From positions 2,852,001-2,916,000 of the forward strand of contig JAMSLZ010000004.1 of assembly GCA_026027325.1 (NCBI GenBank): a DNA stretch of 64,000 bases, written 5' to 3'. This stretch comes from Actinomucor elegans. Taxonomy: Eukaryota > Mucoromycota > Mucoromycetes > Mucorales > Mucoraceae. Each line of letters starts with the position of its first letter. Position 1 is the stretch's first letter. The position numbers and the translations under genes were made by a program. The notes beneath the pieces were generated by a model, which was given only the letters and a program-made list of their open reading frames with translations, was not told where the DNA came from and made no database searches. Shown piece by piece: positions 44,979 through 56,055 of this stretch.

Positions 44979-45885
44979 AATCTTGTGTTAATCAAAATTC
45001 TTGGTTCCCTTATAAAGAAAGAGAATCTGGGAAGATGTATCTCCAAGGTCGTGTGAATTATCTGATTAAGTCTCTAACCATTTATTATTATTATCTGATT
45101 CAATATACATCACGTTGTAAAATGAAATAAACCCTGTTGATATCCATCGGTTTTATTTCTCTTAATCATTTCAATTGTAGTAGTAATAATAGTAGGTAAT
45201 TGTGAATAGAATGGTATGCGGACGAGATCAAATGCGAGCAAGGTTTACATCCAATCATTACTTTTGGAACTCGATATCTCATCTACCACTAATCAAATCT
45301 ATGCATTTGTGCATATACACATTCTAGTATTGCGCCATTCGGGGAATAGTATTTCCAAACCTTGTCGGGTGGTGAATAAATCACTACACGCTATTTTCTG
45401 ACCGTTCCTGAAATTTTTACACCATCTACCTCTTTATTATGCAATATGAGTATAATATTCTGAAATACCACGCAATCAACACAGTTTCTGACTGATTGTA
45501 AATTGAGTTTGGGTATGTTCCAAGTAAAGACTAGAATGATAATGCTGTACACCAATGTACAAACCAAGGGCTTTTGTTTCGACTGCATACATAGCCTTAT
45601 TTTGATCAATATACTCTTTCTTAGTAAGATGAATTGGAGACGATGCCTGCATAAACAACTGGGTTAGTAGAATATTGCGCTTTTTAAATATAAGCATAAT
45701 GAGTGGATGCTGAATATATATATCCTTGTTGCAGTAGCCTACTCAATACAAACAAATTTTGGATAAGCACATACAAAATAATTTGATTGGGTGCTACAAA
45801 GTAAAACCTTTGATCCTATGTTGCATATCACGCAATACAATTTGTGTTTTCGTCATGAGGTATGCAATGTTTATGAGAGTAAGTG

Positions 45886-45893
45886 TATATAAA
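45886..45893 (+). promoter_or_regulatory. TATA-like element of the TauD-type gene
   Basis: TATATAAA lies 50 bp upstream of the ATG at 45943. Its position supports that start over the open frame beginning at 45883, which would overlap the element. Confidence 0.6.
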
Positions 45894-45942
45894 CCAGAGC
45901 AATTCACTATACTCCTTTTTATCAATAATTTATCTAACAATC

Positions 45943-47076
45943 ATGTCTGCCGCTACAGCCCAACCTCAACCTACTAATAATGCTAATAAGACTTGGAGAG
46001 GATTTGCTGTTGAAGGCGAGAATCATACTGCAAAAGCCAGTTATCCCGACCGCATCACCGGTGCTAGCGTTTGGAACGGCAAGGAGCTTGAGTCTCAACC
46101 AGAGCAATGGATTTATCACTTTACAGCAGAAGATATTGCTGATGTCGATCAAGCCGTCAAGCATTTTGTCTCACTTGATATTCCTCTTGGGCAGATTACT
46201 CGCGACACATTCCCTCTCACTCATTTCAAGCGTGTCATTGAAAACCAAAGGGAGAAGCTCTTCCACGGCCTAGGTTTTGGCTTACTTCGGGGCTTCCCCA
46301 TTGACAATTACGAGCGCAAGGAGCAAGCTATAGTCTTTATGGGTATTGGTGCTTACATTGGTGCTCGTAAGCCTCAAAACGGTAAAGGCCATGTCTTGGG
46401 TCACGTCAAGGATCTCACTGAAAAATCCACTACCAAAGCTGTCTACAAGGAAGACGATCCCACCACTCGTATTTACGCTACTCGCAAAGCCCAACCGTTC
46501 CATGTTGATGGTACGGACATTGTTGGTTTGTTGTGTTTGGCTGAGGGTCATGAAGGTGGTTTAAGTTCATTGATTTCTTCTCACACTGTGTATAACCGCT
46601 TGCGCGAATTGCGTCCTGATATTGTGGAATTGATGAAGCAGCCTTGGTTATGGGATCGCAAGAACGAACATGGGCCTGGTGAGCCAGGCTATTTGGCTGC
46701 GTCACCTTTAACATATTATAAGGACCGTCTGTTTACTTTCTGGGGGCCTCATTTCTTTGAGACAGTGAACCGATTTCCTGAAGTGACAGTAGAAGAGGAA
46801 AAGTTTGAGGCTATGCGCTACATTCAAGATCTTTGTGAACGTGAAGCACTCAACATGAAGCTACAAAAAGGTGATATCCAATTAGTGAATAATTACACAA
46901 TCTTGCATGCGCGTACTGCATACACCGATATTCCTGGTAAAACGCGTCATTTGCTGAGACTTTGGTTTATGGTAGACTCTAAAGAGGTGGGCTGGGATAT
47001 GCCATTTACTCAAGATGATTACAATTATAACTTCCAGTACGCTAAAGAGCAAGTTGTGCCATTAGAGGCAGAGTAA
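45943..47076 (+). CDS. TauD/TfdA-type Fe(II)/2-oxoglutarate dioxygenase
   Basis: Predicted non-haem iron oxygenase of 377 residues in one exon. The start MSAATAQPQPTNN was chosen over the in-frame 45883 Met because a TATA box sits between them. The facial triad is readable: H187-V-D189 in QPFHVDGTDIVGLL and H322 in NYTILHARTAY. A 2-oxoglutarate-binding Arg follows in KTRHLLRLWF (R335 or R339). Other family landmarks are GFGLLRGFPID and FTFWGPHFFETVNRFPEV. Substrate is unknown; fungal relatives act on taurine-like sulfonates or other small acids. It has no introns, while almost every comparable gene here has several. It stands alone between gene-poor stretches. That fits retroposition or horizontal acquisition, but neither is shown. 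Confidence 0.88.
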   Translation: MSAATAQPQPTNNANKTWRGFAVEGENHTAKASYPDRITGASVWNGKELESQPEQWIYHFTAEDIADVDQAVKHFVSLDIPLGQITRDTFPLTHFKRVIENQREKLFHGLGFGLLRGFPIDNYERKEQAIVFMGIGAYIGARKPQNGKGHVLGHVKDLTEKSTTKAVYKEDDPTTRIYATRKAQPFHVDGTDIVGLLCLAEGHEGGLSSLISSHTVYNRLRELRPDIVELMKQPWLWDRKNEHGPGEPGYLAASPLTYYKDRLFTFWGPHFFETVNRFPEVTVEEEKFEAMRYIQDLCEREALNMKLQKGDIQLVNNYTILHARTAYTDIPGKTRHLLRLWFMVDSKEVGWDMPFTQDDYNYNFQYAKEQVVPLEAE

Positions 47077-47738
47077 ATATCCATACACTTACATAGTTCA
47101 TCGTATTCCCCATTCTCTCCTCTACTCACTCTTTATCAAATTTCGTTTTTCTCCATACATACTTAATAAAATAATCGTATCGTAAACCCCTCCATTTTAC
47201 TTTTGAGTATGACAAAGGTTCCAATACAACCTAACCTTTAGCGCGATATTTTTGTTATTGTCTCCCTTTTTTTAATAGTTTTGTATGTAAACCTATGAAC
47301 TTTTCCTAATGTTCCATCTGATGGCTATACATGGCCAAGTTGAAGTACTGTGTATATTAAAATCGCATTATTTAACCAAAATACTAGGGATATATTATAT
47401 TATATATTGACTGCAAAATACATACCATTTTCTATGGATTTCTTCACTAATCCCCGTCATATGTCGCATCTGATTAGTGGTTCATGCTAAAAATGAGCTG
47501 CTATGTCTATTTAAAGGCTCTATAATACTCAAAGAGAACATGTTTAAAGAGAGGGGGAAAATATAAAGCTTTAACAAATATACACGATAAACTATCTCTA
47601 TACAAAGCCCGGTTGTATAAAAAGACAAAGTGAAAACAAGCACAAGGTTTAGTATAATAATGCTTTATCTATTTTTATTATATTGGCACAAAACATCTTC
47701 TATATAGATACAAAAACTAAAACAGATTAACCTATTTT
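47077..47738. other. intergenic with repeat copy
   Basis: Convergent 3' region. Dispersed-repeat copy at 47436-47526. Confidence 0.5.
47436..47526 (+). repeat. dispersed ~95-bp repeat, copy 12
   Basis: GTCATATGTCGCATCTGAT, TAGTGGTTCATGCTAAAAAT, GAGCTGCTATGTCTATT, TAAAGGCTCTATAAT. Confidence 0.7.
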
Positions 47739-48850
47739 CTATATTTTTTGACTTTTGACTTTTGCCTTTTGATTTCTAATCCTTGTGCTACGCCGAACAT
47801 ATTCTTGTTCTTGAGCTTGATATTGATATTGATCAGCTTCACGTTCTCTTTTTTCAGTTGATATACGATGAGTCAAAGTCCAGCTTTTTGGACTGCTGGC
47901 AACAGAAGAGGAAGTAACACTTGTAAATTCTGTAATACATATTTCAGGGACTTTAGCCTGAGAAGTAATAGCTGTAGCTTGAGAATAAATAGTAGTTGAT
48001 GAAGAAGGTTCGTCAACTTCAAGAATCGTAGGCAAAGAAAAAGAACCCCAAGGAATAGCGCGCACAGGAATAGGGCGTATAATTAATGGTACGTGTGTTG
48101 CTTGACTAGAAGAAGAGGTGGATGAACGGCTAGATGGGCCAGGCTCTTCTTGCTGATTACCTGGAAGGCGAATTGCTGCAGCTGCAGCTGCTGAGAGCGT
48201 AAAAAGTGCTGAAGTGTCACGACTTCTGATATAAGGATAAGAGTGACGTCTCCTCAAGACTCTAGGATGTAGAAAGTCTGGTATCTTTCTATGAGGTGCA
48301 CCAACAGGCGGCTCCAAAGTTGGTAAGGCAACGTAATTGCTTCTACCATTAGAAGTATATATGTGATTGGATGAAACTTGTTCAGCTGGTATACCTGTAA
48401 TCACCGAGTTGAAATCCATAAATTTTTGGGTGAAGGTAGGAATACTGCTTAATGGGGTAGGGTTCACTTCTATGAGTGTTACTAGTATCGACATATGAGG
48501 ATTTCCGTAACGGAAACGGATATTAGCTAGCGAATCACGGGAGTCCAAAGCACCAGATACAGTAATTACATAAGCTTTCATTTGCTCTTGATTAAAAAAA
48601 TCGAGCTCTTTAAAAGCATTTACTAATAAGCCTTTGGAGATACGTAGTTGAACTACATTCTCTCTTTAATAATAATGAAAATCAGTTTTGTAAGCGAATA
48701 TCAAATGTAATGTACTTACGGATTTTCAACAAAGACTTGGATTTTAAGCAGAGATGTCGAATCAACCCTAGCAATTTCAGGCATATCAGCAATTAGGGAA
48801 GGTATTATAATAGCATCAGTAATGTGGACAAGAATTTGCTGGAAGGACAT
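47739..48850 (-). CDS. Unknown protein with folded N-terminal half and disordered basic tail
   Basis: Two exons (48720-48850, 47739-48663) give 351 residues starting MSFQQILVHITDAIIIP. The first ~105 residues are hydrophobic-patterned and likely folded (VDSTSLLKIQVFVENPENVV, FRYGNPHMSILVTLIEVNP). The rest is Ser/Pro/Ala-rich, with SAAAAAAIRLP, and ends in a basic stretch (RRSTRIRNQKAKVKSQK) that could be a nuclear localisation signal. The intron is 56 nt, GT-AG. I do not recognise the family. Confidence 0.65.
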
Positions 48851-49812
48851 TTGTAGTTGAATATAAAACAGTGAAGGTTAAAAAGTACCCAGATAGAAAA
48901 GTTTTTTAGCTTTTATAAGAACTAATATCCATTAATCCCCATTTTAAAATATAATAAAAAGAGAGTATAGAATGTAATAATGCCCATAGCTTTAATAATA
49001 CATCACTGTTATATAAGAACAAAGTGCTTTGAAATGATCTTTCAAGGCTCATTATTGACATGAAACAACAAAACAAAAACAGACCAATTTAATGAGACGT
49101 TATCATGGCATAGTTTGATCTGTCAAAATATAGATTATTACACAGACAGGTCAATGAGTAGTGCATAGCGTATGAACAATGAGTTATATATTTTTCAGGG
49201 CTTTACTATTCAATGATCTAATAATAAAGAAAAGAAATGCTAACTAGCTATATTTTATTACTTGGTTCATTATTAATCCAGGTGTTATATGTTTATACAA
49301 TGAATCATACTGAATGGCATACCATGGAATGGATGGCATGATGGAGCATAATTTAACCTTAAATTAATGATTGTCATATATGTTTGCACTATGAACATCT
49401 TATATTCTTACACTATAGAGCTTGATATATAATTATGTTACCTATTTTTAGTTTGGATTAGATTATATGCTTGTATTCATAGACTATAATGTACGCCCTT
49501 GTCGTAGATCAAGTTGAGCGCTTACATTTATGGGTTGCGCTGTTTATTTATTATGGACTGTTTTATGTATGTGCTTATACTATGTAGCTTGTTTTAAAAA
49601 AAGAAATTGTAGATTGAATGGTCGGTCTTACTTTTGGCTAGTAATCTATGCTTACAACGAACTGTACTATTATATTATCGCGACTATTATTTAACAAATA
49701 ATCATGCGCATACTATGTAGTTCAGGGTATCCAGTAGTGATGACCTGAAATCTATATAATTGACTGCCAACCGCTAACGAATAGCATAATATACTCATTG
49801 TGTTTTAATCAA

Positions 49813-49896
49813 AATAAGATTCTGGTAGATGCAGCAATTCATTTGAACCTGGATAATTTCTCAGATGCGACATTTAACTGGAATCTATAAAGAAAT
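49813..49896 (-). repeat. dispersed ~95-bp repeat, copy 13
   Basis: On the minus strand: CCAGTTAAATGTCGCATCTG, GGTTCAAATGAA, TTGCTGCATCTACCAG. Confidence 0.7.
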
Positions 49897-49951
49897 TTGT
49901 AAATTAGAACTGAATTACATGAAATAACAAGTAATTTGGTTCCGGGTAGTA

Positions 49952-49954
<3 letters not shown>

Positions 49955-49987
<33 letters not shown>
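49955..49987. repeat. T33 homopolymer
   Basis: Uninterrupted T tract. Confidence 0.95.
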
Positions 49988-49991
<4 letters not shown>

Positions 49992-51363
49992 ATTCTATAT
50001 AGTACTTCCTGTAAGTTCAAAAAATAAACATATAGTGCCTATCCGCTATATACCGGTATTTAAAGAGGATCTAGAACGTCATTTTTGGGATTATTAGTTA
50101 AATTTTCGACACCTAATAAAAAGTAAGAACTATGGTAGTGATAGTGTACCCTGTTCATATTCTTTTCTGTGTGTGTTTTGAATGGTATTTTAGAATAGTA
50201 ACTTTTACTACAAATCTATTCCTTACGTTTAAATGTATATTCCGGTACTTTTATAATATTTATCCATATACAAAACTTGACTAGTTATTATGGAAAAGAG
50301 CAGAGCCTATATATGCCTCTTATTATAGGAGCTTCGTGATCCTTGAAGGAAAACAAGATGTATTTGAATCAGTCGATGCACATCAGCATATTTAGTTATT
50401 CAAAACCTAGATATTACAGATCCATCTTGAAGCGGCCATGTTAAAAAGAAACTATATGTGATCATACCCTATGTCTCTTGGATACGAATCAGATAGCTAA
50501 ATCACTAGCTACAGCGACAGCACATTATAAAATGAATCGAAATAATTGGCCCAAAGTCAACTAGTATTATTTTATTGACTTTACATCAAAAGCGTTCACA
50601 TATTAATGAAGGAAAGTGTCATCAAACGAAAATATGAGTAAATAAATCGCTACTACCTTGTCGAGAACCAGTTATAACTACTTTTTGTTGTTATTTGTTC
50701 ATAATTTGACATAAATAGAGCTACCATGTTGATTACTAATCCATCAAAAGTAATGTTTTATTGTCAGAGAATAGAATTTTTAGATTTTACTGTCGTTCCA
50801 GTAACCCCTTGACCGCAGCTGAAGCCAGTTTTTTTTTTATTATTATTACTAACCTACTCTGAAGATGAAACATGTGGCAGGAGGGTCAGACAGAATCACG
50901 TTTTGAAGCCACAATGATGTGCGTTCTACAAGCAGCCTAATAGAATAAATCATCTAATACGAACAGAGTCTATCTATAAGCTGTTTTTTTTTAAAAAAAA
51001 AAAGAACAGTGCATAGTTACTTGGGGAGCATCGTACATATTCTACATTTTTTGATTGTGCAACATAACAGAATATGTGCTATATGTACTGATGTTTATAG
51101 GCTATGTATCAAAATGGCATAGATACTTAGCAGCCATAGACTTTTGATAATTAGACCAATGGTTGTCCTACTAGCACACATGTTTAGATCACGCTTAATC
51201 TGACAGTATCTCTTAATAACAAAAGAAACAGGTCGTGTGCACATCTCAGTGAATGGCCATTTAATATTAAATTGTTCGGTAGCACACTGATTCAAGTGTA
51301 ATATAGGACAGTACACAAATATATTGTTTCCCGGGTGCACTTTACAGTGAAATAGTTATTTTA

Positions 51364-52372
51364 TTACCACTTGATTCTATCACATTTCGACGTTTCCACT
51401 GGACCAAAACTATGATTCATCGATCCTCTGTATAATTCTTTGATCACCTTCCCTTTAACGATGGTTTCCTCTATGATTTCCCGACAATGACATGATTTGA
51501 CGCGTCCATACCAAATACCAGTTTTACCATGATTGATATAACAAATGATGTTTCCAGCATATTTGTGTCCTAGCAAGATATCATGAGTAAAACTATAAAA
51601 CAACTGATATTACTCTATTTTTACCTCCAACATGGCTAACCATAAACACTGAACAGCCACCTTCGCCGTCATGGATATCCAATTCTCTCAAAACATGATC
51701 AAACTCTCGTTGCAAGATGGGGGCCGTCACACCACAACGTTTATCTCTCTTTCTATGGGAACAGATCATAATCATCGAATCGTAAGGGTTAGGATATACG
51801 CCTAGTTCTTTTAAATCAAAGTCTTTAAAGGTGCTCTCGATATCCAAACGTTCATTGGCCGTATGCAAAGGCAACTTGATAAAGATATCATAGATCAATT
51901 GAGCATCATCAGGTGTTACATTACCAACAATGATATTCTCGGGTAAAATAGTGACGTCTAAACCACAATGAACAGTAGTCGAATGAGTAGAGATTTGGGA
52001 TGTGTTGGTGACAAATGTGCGCCATGGCATTGGATTCTCGACTAAGAGTGCTTGTAAATTGGCTGCTAATGTACCAAGATCATTTTCAATACGTTCAGGC
52101 CAATCTGATTGAGCAGTATGAATCATAATATGACGGCCATAAGGTAACATGGAACCGAGTAGAGGAGACTCGGTATCAAATTCCAGATAAGAAGGGTATT
52201 GCTGGTGTTCTTCGCAAGGATCAGTGCAACTAGCACAGTCTTTGACTAGCAAATCTGTAGGTGGGACTTGATCAATATTAACTTCACCGTGTTCACCTTC
52301 TGCCTTCTTGACTTCAGCAGTTGGCTCGCTACCAACAATGAGGTTGCTAAGGGACTTTAAAAGAGATGACAT
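51364..52372 (-). CDS. APD1: Apd1-type thioredoxin-like [2Fe-2S] protein (sucrase/ferredoxin-like)
   Basis: Soluble thioredoxin-like ferredoxin. Yeast Apd1 binds a [2Fe-2S] cluster through two Cys and two His and affects redox and hydroxyurea tolerance. Two exons (51625-52372, 51364-51569) give 317 residues. Predicted ligands are present: C204-x8-C213 (ICSHRKRDKRCG) and H247-x3-H251 (SHVGGHKYAGN); the intron falls exactly between these two histidines. An extra N-terminal motif, CASCTDPC (46-53), is conserved in the family. The C-terminus has INHGKTGIWYGRV and ends DRIKW, a tryptophan end typical of Apd1-type proteins. The splice choice (57-nt intron) is fixed by the HVGGHKYAGN continuity. The nearer AG would give a 32-nt intron and break it. 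Confidence 0.92.
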
Positions 52373-52955
52373 AATTATTGCAATAAAACTAAAGAAAAAA
52401 AAAGATCGGATTATACTTTATCAGATCTTTTTTATATATGCCCGGGACAGAATACAAAGTTTTTTTTTTTTTCTGTACTCTCGTGACAAGAAGTCAATTT
52501 CCATCTGTTCTTTTTTATTTTATTTGATTATGCTCTCTAGGACAGTAACGGGAACACTAGTCTATTTTATCTCAGTCTAAAGACGATACCTTCCGCAGTA
52601 TTCTTAGCTATCCTTATATACTGCCTACTGCACTATCCGTTGGAAATAACGCGTTTTAATACAACTATTGTCCAATAAGGTTTTTAGATGCTACGTCGTG
52701 TGCGGTGTTTTAAACACGCAGTGGTGTTACCGGGCAGGTCTTAATTAATGTGCTCAAGCTTGTGTCCATGCAGTCAAATCTCGATTTAGTAATCAACGAA
52801 AACCATCTTTTCCATAGCAAAAAAAAAAAAAAAAAAAAAAAAAAGGACAAACTCAACCTATCACTAGATCAAGAAAACTCGAGATTGTACTGGAAATAGA
52901 GAAAAAAAAATCAGTCAGTTGTTTCACAAGACAATTTAGGCATTAGATCATTTCA

Positions 52956-53015
52956 TTAGATGCAGCTAATTCGTTCTGGACATGGATTGACCGAAATCCC
53001 CCGAGAAATTGTTCA
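52956..53015 (-). repeat. dispersed ~95-bp repeat, copy 14 (internal deletion)
   Basis: On the plus strand: TAGATGCAGCTAATTCG, TTCTGGACATGGA, then directly TTGACCGAAATCCC. The central TTAGATGCG part is missing. Confidence 0.55.
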
Positions 53016-53090
53016 ATGATTAGATATTGTAACTCGAAATACATATGATTTACTGTTTATCATGAGAGCTACAATATACTAGGGTTCTTT

Positions 53091-53190
53091 AGCAAAATAA
53101 AAGCTGTACTAGATGCAGCAGTCCATTTTGAACATGAATTACTAACTAGATGCGAAATTAAACTAAGATCCGTCAACAAATCTCTAGATG
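53091..53190 (-). repeat. dispersed ~95-bp repeat, copy 15 (full length)
   Basis: On the minus strand: CATCTAGAGATTTGTTGACG, ATTTCGCATCTAGTTAG, TTCATGTTCAAAATGGAC, TGCTGCATCTAGTAC, GCTTTTATT. Confidence 0.75.
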
Positions 53191-53794
53191 ATAAAAATGA
53201 GGTGATTTTTAAAAGAATTAAAAGGGGATACCTTAGGCAACCTCGTTTAAACACCGGTTTTTATTTTCAAGATATAAACTGCACTTTGAGGCATGCTTCA
53301 TTAATAATATGGATTTATAGTAGTTAATAGCACGTCAAAGCTATTTTTTTAAAAAAAACTTGTGCAATATAAATTACACGAGCTATGATTGCATTTACGA
53401 AAGACAAGATAAATCAGTTTTTAAATGATTAAGAGAGTTATTCTGGTATATTTACAACACTAAATGCACGGTTAATCTTTATTATCAACTTTCTTAATTA
53501 ACTTTCGCAAAGAAATATTTTCAAACATCAAAAATTAGATTAAAATGATTCTTTTTTTTTGGGAGAGATATGGAGTGTCATAGGTAGTAGCAGTACATAG
53601 TAGTAGTAGTACACACGTATGTTTTATTAATTCTCAGATACCCAATCAAAAGAGCAACAAACCCAACATCCTCTGTAATTAAAATACGGCGGTATAAGGA
53701 ACTAGATGTGCCTGCGCGATTCTATCGTTATCGCGATTATCCTTTCTTGATTACACACATTCATCCCTTTATTGTACAGCAAGATCAAAAAAAA

Positions 53795-54859
53795 ATGAAG
53801 AAAGATACAGAAATTGAAGCCAACTATTTAACAGAATACTCTGACAGTAAATTGTATAGCAGATAACCAACTCGAATCAAGTAATAACCTTATTTTAACG
53901 ATAGCTGTGGAAGCTCTACCTCTTGAATTACAACGAAATTATACCCTGATTCGCCAATTAGACGAAAATGCCGAAGAAATGATGGCTCAAGTTGCAACAG
54001 AAGCGAAAGATCTATCTTCTACCATGAAGCAATTATCAAAAGAAGAAAGAAGATCTCGGCTAGAACGAATTAGCCTGCTTTTGAACGAGACATTAAAGAA
54101 AGGCGAAGAAAAGCTGGCTCTTGCCAAATCAACCTATGATACAGTAAGCTACCCAAAGGTATCCAATAGCTATAGACTAATGGTTGGTTAGGTGGATAGA
54201 CATTGCACACGACTAGATAATGATTTACAAAAGATAGAAGATGAGCAGCTGATAGGACCTGGAAGAACTTGCCCAACCCCTATAAGCGCAAGAAAGAGAC
54301 CAAGGGAAATGGAAGACAATTCAACAGGTAGCATTAGTACACAGGAACATCCTATTATCAAAAAACAAGGTATTTCACACAGAAAGTCAAAAAAAAAACT
54401 ACAAAGTATATTGACGGATGAATCAGCTGGTAGAAAAGGAACCAAAAAGAACGCGCCTAAAACTATAAGACCTGCTGAAGAAGAAAAGAGCTATTTATCA
54501 ACCGAAGATGCTATCCAGCAAGCGAAAGCGTATGTATAAGTGACTCCATGTACAACTGAATACTAAATTTGAGAATAGTGCTGCTACATTAAGTGATTTG
54601 CCAATCGATCCAAATGAACCGCTTTACTGCTATTGCTCTCAAGTATCTTTTGGTCAAATGGTAGCTTGCGATAGTGCAGATGTATGCTTTTCTATTTTTA
54701 TTTTTTATTTTATTGTCTGTAAGCCATGTTAACCCTTATTGTATATAGTGTGAAATTGAATGGTTTCATTATGAATGTGTGGGCTTAAAATCGAGACCCA
54801 AAGGCAAATGGTATTGCAAAAACTGTACAAACGAACTCAAAAAGAAGAAAAAGTTTTAA
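53795..54859 (+). CDS. ING-family PHD-finger chromatin protein
   Basis: Subunit of histone acetyltransferase or deacetylase complexes; the PHD finger of this family reads H3K4 methylation. Five exons give 280 residues: 53795-53846, 53905-54143, 54192-54529, 54579-54681, 54749-54859. The N-terminal ING dimer helix is clear ([38 protein letters not shown]). A basic, Ser-rich linker follows, with [15 protein letters not shown]. The C-terminal PHD reads [20 protein letters not shown], then [12 protein letters not shown] and KGKWYCKNC, with the full C4HC3 set and the aromatic-cage-type Tyr and Trp. The end is KKKKKF. The stop codon overlaps the stop of convergent cyclin H. Yng1, Yng2 and Pho23 types cannot be told apart here. 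Confidence 0.92.
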
Positions 54860-56029
54860 TCGGATGCACTGCTTGAAGAAGAAGAGGAGGAAGAAATAAC
54901 AGATTGTTCAGTTTTCTTTTTCTTTTTAGCTTCTTCTTCTTGTCTCTCTGCTAATCTCTTTTTATATCTAATCAAATACATGTAAATAAAGTAAGATTCA
55001 TAATAATCATAGTACCACTTACATGGCAGAATCTGGATTCATAGCAGGGTTCATACATAATATTAGTTTATAGTCAATCTTTTTTGCTTCTTCCTGCGTT
55101 ACGGGTGTCACTTGCTTCAACAGCGCTAAAATACGATCCAGAATAGCTAATAAACTAGTCGCATCACTTGAATTGAATCGATCCTTAATATAACGTATCA
55201 CTTGCTGATCAAACCCATTGTCTTTACCCGCTATCATAAATGCTGCTAAAGCCAATTGAGCGGGTTGAAAAATCAATGGTAAATCACTGAGCACAATCTG
55301 CGCTATCGCTTTATCTACTTTCTTGTAAGTTTCTTTCAACAGCTTAATATCTGTGGGTCCTGTCTGCATATCCAAAAAGAATCCATAAGCAGGTCGATAC
55401 GGATGATGCACATAGTACTGAAACTTGAGACCTTGAGATACAGTAAACTCCTGGTTTAACACACCTGTAGTAGATGGTAACAGCAGGTTTTTTCCAAATT
55501 CGTCAATGGATACTCTTTCATTTTCTGATTTGGTTGCGAGAAACAGGCACGTCAAACTAGACCCATTGTATTCTAGTCAGTATATATGAGGTCAATGTAT
55601 GAAAAGGCAGACTCACAAAATATCCTTGGGGTGATAATCCATAACTGTATTATACAAAAAGAAGCGCTTCATGTAAATCACAGCTGTCGCCATGACCATA
55701 TCCGTGAATTTACAGTGTTTGCTCATGACTTGAAGTTGCATTTCGAAAAATCGACATAGTGTCAGTTCTTCTTGTGCTGATAGATATTCTTTTTCGATCT
55801 CTTGCTCGGCATTAGCAGCCTATTGTGTGAAAATCAATGTATTGTTTTTAATTCAAGAGATTAAAGCAAGACTTACATGCTCTTCTCGCACGTTCCTTTT
55901 GACGCGTTGAATGGCATCGTTGGTGCTTTTGTTGCGGATCTCCCATAATTGTTCAGGGCTGAAACGCCAATTCTTGTACTGTGAATATTCTTCATATATT
56001 TGAGGTTTCTTTGTTTCTGTATCTGTCAT
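54856..56029 (-). CDS. CCL1: Cyclin H (Ccl1), cyclin of the TFIIH kinase CAK
   Basis: Regulatory partner of Kin28/CDK7 in TFIIH, needed for CTD Ser5 phosphorylation. Four exons (high to low) give 333 residues: 55877-56029, 55617-55819, 55023-55556, 54856-54967. The N-terminus has [18 protein letters not shown], the cyclin H-specific helix. The cyclin box shows [20 protein letters not shown], then [20 protein letters not shown] and [20 protein letters not shown]. Next come [20 protein letters not shown] and a second cyclin fold ([20 protein letters not shown]). The tail is Lys-rich, then Ser-rich. A 26-nt uninterrupted A tract lies directly against the ATG on the mRNA strand. Its stop overlaps the ING gene's stop by 4 nt. 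Confidence 0.93.
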
Positions 56030-56055
56030 TTTTTTTTTTTTTTTTTTTTTTTTTT
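56030..56055 (-). repeat. A26 tract abutting the cyclin H start codon
   Basis: T26 on the plus strand, which is A26 on the mRNA strand ending directly before the ATG at 56029. Confidence 0.95.

Larger units (their letters stand above)
43841..45942. other. intergenic; hairpin-forming inverted repeat
   Basis: No gene seen. It contains a T-run near 44245-44260, a 12-bp perfect inverted repeat at 44925-44978, and a weak match to the left half of the dispersed repeat near 44118-44145 (CAAATATCACATCTGG). Confidence 0.45.
48851..51363. other. gene-poor stretch with repeat copy and T tract
   Basis: 2.5 kb without a gene. Dispersed-repeat copy at 49813-49896 and T33 at 49955-49987. Confidence 0.5.
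52373..53794. other. intergenic with A tract and two adjacent repeat copies
   Basis: A26 at 52819-52844; dispersed-repeat copies at 52956-53015 and 53091-53190. No gene seen. Confidence 0.5.

Noticed and set aside
45883..45942. 20-codon N-terminal extension of the TauD-type protein
   Set aside because: It overlaps a TATATAAA element and a better-placed ATG follows at 45943.
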